Positions 7,152 to 13,984 of a stretch of 18,478 bases of DNA are shown piece by piece. The translations under genes were made by a program, and so were the position numbers. A model generated the notes under the pieces. The model was not told the origin of the DNA. It saw only the letters and a list, made by a program, of their open reading frames with translations, and searched no databases. The stretch spans positions 1 through 18,478 of the forward strand of contig URUF01000041.1 of the NCBI GenBank assembly GCA_900550955.1. Reading direction: 5' to 3'. The DNA is from an uncultured Eubacteriales bacterium (lineage in GTDB: Bacteria; Bacillota; Clostridia; Christensenellales; Aristaeellaceae). Positions within the stretch are counted from its first letter, which is position 1. Each line of letters begins with the position of its first letter.

Positions 7152-8306
7152 ATGCTGGTACCAATGAGGGCGATTTTGGAAGCGGCGGATACCTACCGCT
7201 ATGGGCAGGCGGCGTTTAACATGAACAGCGTCGGGCAGATCGAGGCTGCGGTGAAGATTCACGAGCTGCTGCGCTCCGGCGCGATTTTGCAGGGCGCGGA
7301 GGCGTCCAACGCCTTCATGGGCGGCGAGATGGACTTTATGCACGGCACGGCCGGGGCCAAGCGCGAAGGCGCGAAGAACATTGGCGACGCGGTGAAGAAA
7401 TACGGCGCGGACAGCCCCGTGCCAATCGCCCTGCACCTGGACCACGGCAAGAGCCTGGAAACCGTGAAGGCCTGCGTGGACGGAGGCTATACCTCCGTGA
7501 TGATTGACGGCAGCGCCCTGCCCTATGAAAAGAACGTGGAGCTGACGCGCGAGGTTGTAAAGTACGCGCATGCCTACGGCGTTACCGTGGAGGGCGAGCT
7601 GGGCGTGCTGGCGGGCGTGGAGGACCACGTGTTCAGCGCCACCTCCACCTACACAAACCCCATGCAGGCGGTGGACTTTTTCAAAAAAACGGGCTGCGAC
7701 GCGCTGGCTATCAGCTATGGCACCTGCCATGGCGCCAACAAGGGCAAGGATACGAAAATCCGCCGGGAGATTGCCATCGCAACCAAGGAGTGCATGCTGC
7801 ACGAGGGGATAGACGGCTTCCTGGTAAGCCACGGCTCCTCCACCGTGCCGCAGGAATATGTGGAGCAGATCAACGCCATGGGCGGCCAGCTTGAAAACGC
7901 CTTTGGCATAGACGTGAACCAGCTTGTGGATGTTGCCAGGGCCGGAATTAACAAAATCAACGTGGATACGGATATCCGCCTGGCCTGCACGCGCAACATC
8001 ATGGAGCTGTTCCTGAACCATCCCCAGCTCAAGCGCAGCCCGTCCATTGGCAAGGTGTATGAGGATATGGCCGCCAAGCCCAAGAACTTTGACCCGCGCA
8101 ACTATGTGGGCAGCATTATGGAAACCATCATGCACGGCCAGCCCGGGGACGAGGACGTACAGCGCATTGAGGACTGCATGAAGGACGGCGTGACGGAAGC
8201 CATCGCGCCGCTGCTGGTGCAGTTTGGCAGCTACCGCAAGAGCCATTTGATTAAGCCCGTAAGCCTGGAGCAGATGGCGGAGCGCTACAAGAAGGCCGGC
8301 ATTTAA
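7152..8306 (+). CDS. Class II ketose-bisphosphate aldolase
   Basis: This is a zinc-dependent aldolase that splits a ketohexose 1,6-bisphosphate (fructose or tagatose type) into dihydroxyacetone phosphate and an aldehyde. Motifs in order: AFNMNSVGQIEA (22-33), LHLDHGKS with Asp97 and zinc ligand His98, VEGELG (Glu148), SYGTCHGANKG (His193), LVSHGSSTVP (His227) and KINVDTDIRLA (268-278). The motif usually reading HGGSG or HGASG is HGSST, a change beside the phosphate site. At 384 residues it is about 100 longer than the KbaY/GatY or FbaA short forms, with a C-terminal extension like long class II aldolases. GGAGG (7139-7143) is 8 bases before the ATG. It could serve glycolysis, but its neighbours favour amino-sugar use. 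Confidence 0.9.
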   Translation: MLVPMRAILEAADTYRYGQAAFNMNSVGQIEAAVKIHELLRSGAILQGAEASNAFMGGEMDFMHGTAGAKREGAKNIGDAVKKYGADSPVPIALHLDHGKSLETVKACVDGGYTSVMIDGSALPYEKNVELTREVVKYAHAYGVTVEGELGVLAGVEDHVFSATSTYTNPMQAVDFFKKTGCDALAISYGTCHGANKGKDTKIRREIAIATKECMLHEGIDGFLVSHGSSTVPQEYVEQINAMGGQLENAFGIDVNQLVDVARAGINKINVDTDIRLACTRNIMELFLNHPQLKRSPSIGKVYEDMAAKPKNFDPRNYVGSIMETIMHGQPGDEDVQRIEDCMKDGVTEAIAPLLVQFGSYRKSHLIKPVSLEQMAERYKKAGI

Positions 8307-8318
8307 GGAGGGCGCGCG

Positions 8319-9158
8319 ATGAAGCACATTTTTCTAAACCTGAAACGGTTTGATATCTCCCCGGCCCGGGGCGGCGTGAACCGCCTGGCCCCGATGGGCG
8401 AATGGGGCGCGGCCATTGTGCGGGGCGCGCAGGATGCGCTTCGGGACTACCCGCAGGCCGAGTTTGTGATGTATTTGCCGGAGGCGCATTTGCTTGGCGC
8501 GGCGGCGGCGCGCACGCCGGGTAGCCCGGTCAAGCTGGGCAGCCAGGGCGTGTACCGCGCGGATACCGCCGTGGGCGGCAACTTTGGCGCGTTCACAACC
8601 AACCGCACGGGCAACGCCGTGCGCGAGATGGGCTGCGAGAGCACGCTGATAGGCCACTGCGAGGAAAGGAACGACAAGCTGGGTGTCCTTTCGGAGGCGG
8701 GCGTTGCAGGCGCGGAGGCCGCCGCGGCCGTGAGCCGCCTTTTGAACGCGGAAATCCGCGCGGCGCAGGCCGCAGGGCTGGACGTGCTGTACTGCATTGG
8801 CGAAAGAAGCGAGGAGCAGGACCGGTGGCAGGAGGTGCTGGGCGCGCAGCTGGACATTGGCCTTGCGGGCGTGGATAAGAGCCGCGTCGTGATCGCCTAC
8901 GAGCCGGTTTGGTCCATCGGGCCGGGCAAGACCCCTGCGGATAAGCCCTACATTACCAAGATCGCGCGCTTTGTGAAGGAGCGCACCGGCGGCATGGACG
9001 TGGTTTACGGCGGCGGCCTCAAAAAGGATAACGCCGCCATGCTCGCCTCCATTGAGGAGATTGACGGCGGGCTCATCGCCCTTACGCGCTTCAGCGGCGA
9101 AATCGGCTTCTATCCCGAGGAATATCTGGAAATCATCAGGCTGTACCTGGGCCGGTAA
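8319..9158 (+). CDS. Triosephosphate isomerase family protein, divergent
   Basis: This TIM-barrel protein of 279 residues keeps the catalytic residues of triosephosphate isomerase: Asn7-Leu-Lys9 (usual N-x-K), His113 in IGHCEER and Glu195 in AYEPVWSIGPGKTP (loop 6). It also keeps a YGGG phosphate-site motif (230-233, usually YGGS). It differs from housekeeping TIM at IGHSERR (IGHCEER here) and is somewhat longer than the usual 250. Placement 12 bases after the aldolase, with AAGGAGGG at 8305-8312, indicates the same transcript. The simplest role is interconverting the aldolase's triose products. A specialised isomerase, like the TIM-like erythrulose-phosphate isomerases, is possible. Confidence 0.87.
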   Translation: MKHIFLNLKRFDISPARGGVNRLAPMGEWGAAIVRGAQDALRDYPQAEFVMYLPEAHLLGAAAARTPGSPVKLGSQGVYRADTAVGGNFGAFTTNRTGNAVREMGCESTLIGHCEERNDKLGVLSEAGVAGAEAAAAVSRLLNAEIRAAQAAGLDVLYCIGERSEEQDRWQEVLGAQLDIGLAGVDKSRVVIAYEPVWSIGPGKTPADKPYITKIARFVKERTGGMDVVYGGGLKKDNAAMLASIEEIDGGLIALTRFSGEIGFYPEEYLEIIRLYLGR

Positions 9159-9201
9159 GGAAGGCCGCGTGGTGCGCAAAAGCCCGAAAGGAGTTACGCA
9201 T

Positions 9202-10698
9202 ATGAACCTTAGCTTTGAATATGGCAACGGCTTTCTCTCCGCCAACCTGCCGGATAGCACGGATGTTTTTATCCCAGGCGAAACCGTGCCGGACCCGGCG
9301 TGCATCCCGCAGGACTGGGACAGCCTTTACAACGCCACTTTGGAATCCATCCGCCACCCGATTGGCATGCCTGCGCTGCGCGAGCTGGCGCATAAGGGCA
9401 CCAAGGTAGTTATCGTCATCCCGGACATTGTAAAGGGCGGCAACCAGCCCACCAGCCACCGCAAGGTGTCCATCCGCGCGTGCCTGGACGAGCTGTACGC
9501 CGTGGGCGTGGAGCGCAAGGACGTGCTGCTGCTGTTCTCCAACGGCCTGCACCCCCGCGCCACCGTGCCGGAGATGAAAACCATCCTGGGCGACGCGCTG
9601 TTTGAGGAATTCTATCCCCATGGGCAGATTACCAGCCACGACAGCGAGGATTACGACCATTTGGTTGACCTGGGCTTTACGCCCCAGGGCGACCATGTGA
9701 TTATGAACAAGTACGTTTACGATGCGGATTTGGCTATCCTGATCGGCCACACGCAGGGCAACCCCTATGGGGGCTACTCCGGCGGGTATAAGCATTGCGC
9801 CACCGGCATTACCCACTGGCGCAGCATTTCCGCGCACCATGTGCCCCAGGTGATGCACCGCGAGGACTTTGTGCCCGTTTCCACCTCCAGCCTGATGCGC
9901 GATAAGTTTGACCAGCAGGGCATGTTCATGGAAGAAAAAATGGGCAAAAGGTTCTTCTGCTGCGACGCGGTGCTGGACACCAAGTCCCGCCAGATCGAGA
10001 TCAACTCCGGCTGGGCCAAGGAGATGCAGCCCATTTCCTGGAAGACGGCGGATAAGCGCACCTATGTGCACTGGGCGGAAAAGAAGTACGACGTGGTGGT
10101 ATTTGGCATGCCCACCAACTTCCATTACGGAAACGGCATGGGCACCAACCCCATCCAGATGATGCAGGCGCTTTCCGCGCAGGTGATTCGCCACAAGCGC
10201 GTTCTGGCCGACCACTGCGTATTCATCGTGCCCAGCATTTGCGACGGCTGGTTCCATGAGGAGCGCTGGCCGTATCTGCGCGAGCTGTACGAAATGTTCC
10301 AGCATGATTCCATGCAGATCCTGCCGGATATGAACCGCTACGGCGAGTACTTTGCCACCAATGAGGAGTACATTCGCAAATACCGCTTCGCAAACGCGTT
10401 CCACCCGTTCCATGGCTTCTCGATGATGAGCTGCGGGCACCTGGCCGAGCAGCACACCAGCGCGATTTACATCGTTGGCGCGCGCGAGCCGGGCATTGCG
10501 CGCGGCATGGGCCTAAAAACCCGCGCGACGGTTGAGGAGGCGCTTGAGGACGCCAAGCGCAAGTTTGTGGGCCCCAATCCCAACATCCTTGCGCTGCCCA
10601 AAACCTTCACCACCGCGGCCGTGCACCTGTGCATGAAAAACCCCGAGGACAACAGCCGCTACCGCGACGGCGCGCCAGCTCATCCCTGCGGGTTATGA
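9202..10698 (+). CDS. LarA-family (DUF2088) protein, nickel-pincer racemase-like
   Basis: LarA-family enzymes racemise or epimerise 2-hydroxyacids using a nickel-pincer nucleotide attached to a lysine. In this 498-residue protein the cofactor lysine is Lys197 in GYSGGYKHCATGI (L. plantarum Lys184), and His117 in NGLHPRAT matches catalytic His108. The loop before the lysine reads QGNPYGG, putting Asn187 where LarA has catalytic His174. The family's D-x-x-R-P-T-P region is also altered (PDIVKGGNQPT). ATG 9202 is preceded by AAAGGAG (9187-9193) with 8-base spacing. The cofactor-making genes larB, larC and larE are not in the window. A substrate such as a sugar acid or sulfonated hydroxyacid is speculation. 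Confidence 0.78.
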   Translation: MNLSFEYGNGFLSANLPDSTDVFIPGETVPDPACIPQDWDSLYNATLESIRHPIGMPALRELAHKGTKVVIVIPDIVKGGNQPTSHRKVSIRACLDELYAVGVERKDVLLLFSNGLHPRATVPEMKTILGDALFEEFYPHGQITSHDSEDYDHLVDLGFTPQGDHVIMNKYVYDADLAILIGHTQGNPYGGYSGGYKHCATGITHWRSISAHHVPQVMHREDFVPVSTSSLMRDKFDQQGMFMEEKMGKRFFCCDAVLDTKSRQIEINSGWAKEMQPISWKTADKRTYVHWAEKKYDVVVFGMPTNFHYGNGMGTNPIQMMQALSAQVIRHKRVLADHCVFIVPSICDGWFHEERWPYLRELYEMFQHDSMQILPDMNRYGEYFATNEEYIRKYRFANAFHPFHGFSMMSCGHLAEQHTSAIYIVGAREPGIARGMGLKTRATVEEALEDAKRKFVGPNPNILALPKTFTTAAVHLCMKNPEDNSRYRDGAPAHPCGL

Positions 10699-10712
10699 GA
10701 GGCTAAGAGCAG

Positions 10713-11495
10713 ATGACGATCCTGTTTGTGTTTGCCATATGCCTTATGTCCAGCGCCATTGGCGGCGTGTGCGGCATTGGCGGCGGCGTGGTGATTAAGC
10801 CCGTGCTGGACGCGGCCGGCATTATGAGCGTTTCAACGGCGTCGTTCCTTTCGGGGCTTACGGTGCTGGCAATGTCCGTGATTTCCGTATACAAAAACCG
10901 GGGCGCGAACGAGCTGGATACGCGGCGCAGCGTGCCGCTGGGCATTGGCGCGGCGGTTGGCGGCGTGGTTGGCAAGCAGCTTTTTGAGCTGATCAAGCGC
11001 GCCGCCGGGGCGGACAGGCTTGTGGGCGCGGCGCAGGCCGTGCTGCTGGGCGTGATGGTGCTGGGCACGCTGCTATATGTGCGCAACAAGGCGCGCATCG
11101 CCACCAGGGACGTGCAAAGCCCCGCCGTGGGCGCGGCCATTGGCCTTGCGCTGGGCGTGTGCTCCTCGTTTTTGGGTATTGGCGGCGGGCCGATGAACCT
11201 GGCGGTGCTGTATTACTTCTTTTCCATGGATACCAAAAAGGCGGCCGTCAACTCCCTTCTTATCATTCTGCTTTCACAGACGGCCAGCCTGGTTGTGAGC
11301 CTGCTTACCGGCAGCGTGCCCGACTTTCAACCCATGACGTTGGTAGCGATGGTGGCTGCGGGCGCGATTGGCGGCCTGGTTTCCGCAAAGCTGCACAGGC
11401 GGCTTTCGATACGGCAGACGGACAGGCTTTTCTGCGCCCTGCTGGTGGTGATTTTGCTGATTTGCTGCTATAACGCGGCGCGGATGCTGGCCTAA
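10713..11495 (+). CDS. TSUP family (TauE/SafE-like) membrane exporter
   Basis: This 260-residue integral membrane protein has the two-fold repeat of the TSUP family (sulfite/organosulfonate and other small-anion exporters). Each half carries the glycine signature: CGIGGGVVIKP (20-30) and FLGIGGGPMNLAV (153-165). About eight hydrophobic segments are visible. It starts 14 bases after the LarA-like stop without a strong ribosome binding site, indicating coupling. It is the last gene before a strong terminator. By context it may export an acidic end product of the pathway encoded upstream. Other known TSUP substrates include sulfite, sulfoacetate and thiosulfate, and none can be chosen from sequence. 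Confidence 0.85.
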   Translation: MTILFVFAICLMSSAIGGVCGIGGGVVIKPVLDAAGIMSVSTASFLSGLTVLAMSVISVYKNRGANELDTRRSVPLGIGAAVGGVVGKQLFELIKRAAGADRLVGAAQAVLLGVMVLGTLLYVRNKARIATRDVQSPAVGAAIGLALGVCSSFLGIGGGPMNLAVLYYFFSMDTKKAAVNSLLIILLSQTASLVVSLLTGSVPDFQPMTLVAMVAAGAIGGLVSAKLHRRLSIRQTDRLFCALLVVILLICCYNAARMLA

Positions 11496-11510
11496 GGGGC
11501 TAAACAGAAC

Positions 11511-11559
11511 AAAAAAAGAGGCGGCCCCGGGCCGGAGCGTATCCGGCCCGGGGCCGCCT
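11511..11559. terminator. Bidirectional rho-independent terminator between convergent genes
   Basis: A perfect 18-bp stem is formed by AGGCGGCCCCGGGCCGGA (11519-11536) and its exact complement at 11542-11559, with a 5-base loop. Read on the minus strand it is followed by C and seven T residues (the A-run 11511-11517), a strong terminator for the sortase-fold gene. On the plus strand it is followed by GACTTTTCC, a weaker one for the exporter gene. Confidence 0.95.
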
Positions 11560-11573
11560 GACTTTTCCATCCG

Positions 11574-13076
11574 CTACGGCGCCGCGCGCTCCAGCAGGTA
11601 GGCGGGGTACAGGCTGCATTTTGCGGCGTCCTCAAGCTTTATGCGCACCAACCCCGGCGTGAGCACCTCCAGATAGCCCCGTTGATCCAGGGCCTGGTAA
11701 TGGCTGCGGCGAAGGGGGTCCAATACGTAGAGGTAGGTATCGTCCACCCCGGCCAGCACCAGGAAATGGCTTGTGTTGGTAAAGGGGCTGCCGTAGCCGG
11801 TTGTGCATGCGATTACAATGGCGTTTTCCTTTTGCAAAAAGGCGAGCGCGTCGCTTAGGCCGCGGGTTTGCGAAACCGATATATCAAAGATTTGGCACAG
11901 TTTTTCCACATAGTGCATGCTGGTGCCAAAGCCGTTGGCGTACCTGCCCTGCACGCCCCAGATATTGTTGCCGGCGGCAAACCCGGCAACCGCCAGGGGG
12001 AAATAGCGCAGATACGCGTCCGCCGTGGTAAGCCGGTAGGGCAGGTGCTTGCCGGAGCACCAGTACTCGTTCACAGAGCATGGGCAGAAGCGGAACCCAA
12101 ACGGGGAGGCCGCGTATTCGCCCAGCTTTATCAGCTCCTCCTTGCCAACCAAATTGACGATGGCCATCGCGACGGCGGTGGGGCCGCAGCCGCCGTCGCC
12201 AAAGGGCCGCCTTTTGCCGGAGGTTTCCGTTTCAAAGGTGAGCCTGTTCCAAAGCGGGTCGTTTTGGGCGTAGAGCATCCAGGAGCCTACGTTTTCAACG
12301 CTGTGATAGCCGTTTAGGGTGGCGCGCGAATCCATTTCCAGCTGGTTTACAAAAACGGTTCGCGCACGCGCGTCGTCAAGGGGGCGCTTCCTGGCGTAGA
12401 GCACGAACCGGGAGCCCTGCTTCTCCTCCGATTCCGTGGCAAGCACGGCCCATGCGTCCGCCTGCGTTGGCAGGAGGGCGGAGAGGGGCGTTAGGAAGGA
12501 TTTTTCAAGCACGGCGGGCAGATCGCTTGCAAACAGGGCCTGGGGCGTTTTTGAGGATACGTTCCAGGTTTCGGTATCGGTTAGCTTTACGCGCACGCCC
12601 GCGAATATGTCAAGCCGGTAGTTGCCCTGGGGCGTGAGAAGGAAAAGGGTCGGGTTTTTTTGATAATAGGCATCGTCCCGGTATTCCGACAGGCTGCCAA
12701 ACAGGGTGTTATCCATGCAGTTGTTGCCATACAGCGTAACCACGGGCGCGGAAAAATCCGGCGGCTCCGCGCCGGTTACAAAAATTGCGCCGTTGGAGCT
12801 GGCGGAGCCGTCAAACCGCCGCTTGAGGTAATACCCCGCGTCCTGGGAAAACATCACGGGCTGGTTTATTGTGGTATCCGGCTGATAAAGCCAGGCCACG
12901 CTGCCGGGGACGGCCTGCTGCAAATAAGAAAAATCCACCGTATAGCGCACGTTGGCGCGCGCCGCGGGTTGGGTTTGCGCAAGGGCGGCGGGCAGGCTTG
13001 CCCACATGGCCAGCGCCAAAAGCCCCCAGGCGCGAAGCCGCGCCCCCGCGCGCCCTTTTCTTGAGTGAAACATCAT
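11574..13076 (-). CDS. Exported fusion: inactive sortase B-like domain plus C39-like cysteine peptidase
   Basis: This 500-residue protein has a signal peptide (Arg-rich start, hydrophobic 17-30, cleavage after AALA near 33) and two domains. Residues about 45-230 match the sortase B fold: VAWLYQPDTTINQPV, YYLKRRFDG, SSNGAIFV, LYGNNCMDNTLFGSL, FVLYARK. The catalytic His of the YGH motif is Asn118 and the catalytic Cys of TLSTC is Glu215 (VLATES). Only Arg223 remains, so no transpeptidation is expected. Residues about 268-460 look like a C39-like peptidase (peptidase C39_2) with Gln271, Cys297 in GGCGPTAVAMA, His437 in TSHFLVLAG and Asp453 in VLDP. ATG 13076 has AAAGGCG 8 bases upstream. It is transcribed alone, converging on the exporter. 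The peptidase target is unknown, and the sortase fold may bind wall or pilin substrates. Confidence 0.85.
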   Translation of the reverse strand: MMFHSRKGRAGARLRAWGLLALAMWASLPAALAQTQPAARANVRYTVDFSYLQQAVPGSVAWLYQPDTTINQPVMFSQDAGYYLKRRFDGSASSNGAIFVTGAEPPDFSAPVVTLYGNNCMDNTLFGSLSEYRDDAYYQKNPTLFLLTPQGNYRLDIFAGVRVKLTDTETWNVSSKTPQALFASDLPAVLEKSFLTPLSALLPTQADAWAVLATESEEKQGSRFVLYARKRPLDDARARTVFVNQLEMDSRATLNGYHSVENVGSWMLYAQNDPLWNRLTFETETSGKRRPFGDGGCGPTAVAMAIVNLVGKEELIKLGEYAASPFGFRFCPCSVNEYWCSGKHLPYRLTTADAYLRYFPLAVAGFAAGNNIWGVQGRYANGFGTSMHYVEKLCQIFDISVSQTRGLSDALAFLQKENAIVIACTTGYGSPFTNTSHFLVLAGVDDTYLYVLDPLRRSHYQALDQRGYLEVLTPGLVRIKLEDAAKCSLYPAYLLERAAP

Positions 13077-13134
13077 TATGTAAGCGCCTTTCGCCGGAAA
13101 TCAAATACGGATGGCCAGGGCGGCCATGCGGCCC

Positions 13135-13163
13135 ATTATAGCATTTCCCCCATCCAAAGTAAA
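13135..13163 (-). promoter_or_regulatory. Promoter of the sortase-fold/C39 gene (minus strand)
   Basis: On the minus strand a perfect TATAAT (13135-13140) is preceded by TTTACT (13158-13163) with 17-base spacing, four of six matching the -35 consensus. The predicted transcript begins about 50 bases before the ATG at 13076. Confidence 0.65.
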
Positions 13164-13194
13164 GAAAGCGGGCGCGAGGTTCAAGGCGGGACGC

Positions 13195-13223
13195 TTGACG
13201 TTTTCCTGGAAATGTCATATCAT
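13195..13223 (+). promoter_or_regulatory. Promoter of the DUF6273-to-radical-SAM gene set
   Basis: TTGACG (13195-13200) and TATCAT (13218-13223) are separated by exactly 17 bases and lie 35 bases before the ATG at 13259. This is a good sigma-70/SigA-type promoter, back-to-back with the minus-strand promoter. The 182-base intergenic region 13077-13258 holds only these two promoters and leaders. Confidence 0.7.
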
Positions 13224-13258
13224 AGGGTCAATCTATCCGTGCTGGAGGGAACGCATCC

Positions 13259-13930
13259 ATGAAACGATTGCTGTGCGTTTTGGTTCTTTTGACGCTGTGC
13301 TTTTCTTCGCAGGCCCTGGCAGCTGGCATTCCCACCCCTGAGGTGGGCGAAGTGATCATTTTTGGCAGCTATGAACAGGATAACCAGCCCGACAACGGCA
13401 AGGAGCCCTTGGAATGGATTGTGCTGGACGTTAAGGACGGCAAGGCCATGCTACTGACCAAGTACTGCATTGACACCGTGATTTTTTACCCCAAGCGCGT
13501 GCCCATGTACTGGGGTAAATCCGACCTGCGGGCCTGGATGAACGGGGAATTCCTGGAGGAAACTTTCACCCCCGAGGAACAGGCGCTTATCCTTACCACG
13601 ACCGTTACAAACACCAATCCGCACGGCATGAAGGGCGCGGGCGAGGATACGCTGGATAAAATTTACCTCCTTAGCAAGGAGGAGGTGCTGCATTTCTTCC
13701 CCGAAATGGCGGACAGGGTGGCCTACCCCACGGAGTACGCCAAGTCCAAGGGCTGCACCGTGAGCGATAAAACCGGAAGCTGCCGCTGGTGGACGCGTAC
13801 CTCTGGCGCGCGCAACCTGGATATCTGCGGCATGCGCTTGGACGGGCGCATCAGCAGCTACGGCATGCAGGACGTGGACTGGCCCACCAACACCATGCGC
13901 CCCGTCATGTGGGTTGCGTGCGAGGACTGA
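13259..13930 (+). CDS. Exported DUF6273-like protein
   Basis: This 223-residue protein begins with a clear signal peptide (MKRLLCVLVLLTLCFSSQALA, cleaved near residue 21). The mature part follows the pattern of DUF6273 proteins common in gut Clostridia: GEVIIFGSYEQDNQ near the start, the EPLEWIVLDVKDGKAMLLTK core, LRAWMNGEFLEETFTPEEQ and a C-terminal WWTRTSGA...RPVMWVA segment. No catalytic motif is apparent; the fold is probably a ligand-binding or structural one. GGAGG at 13244-13248 precedes the ATG, and a good promoter lies just upstream. It is the first gene of a run of five genes on the same strand, four of which encode exported or membrane proteins. Function unknown. Confidence 0.8.
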   Translation: MKRLLCVLVLLTLCFSSQALAAGIPTPEVGEVIIFGSYEQDNQPDNGKEPLEWIVLDVKDGKAMLLTKYCIDTVIFYPKRVPMYWGKSDLRAWMNGEFLEETFTPEEQALILTTTVTNTNPHGMKGAGEDTLDKIYLLSKEEVLHFFPEMADRVAYPTEYAKSKGCTVSDKTGSCRWWTRTSGARNLDICGMRLDGRISSYGMQDVDWPTNTMRPVMWVACED

Positions 13931-13984
13931 ATACGGGCTTGGCCCTCAGCGCCCAGCTTGGCGGCGAAGCGGAGGAAAGCGTAT

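Noticed and set aside
7104..8327. Long minus-strand open frame opposite the aldolase gene, and similar long minus-strand frames opposite the binding-protein, nagA and LarA-like genes
   Set aside because: They are low-complexity His/Ala/Arg/Gly-rich translations lying antisense to clearly conserved genes, as expected in GC-rich DNA.
13935..13945. GGGC-TTG-GCCC hairpin between the DUF6273-like and TPR-lectin genes
   Set aside because: The stem is only 4 bp and no T-run follows, so it is not called a terminator.
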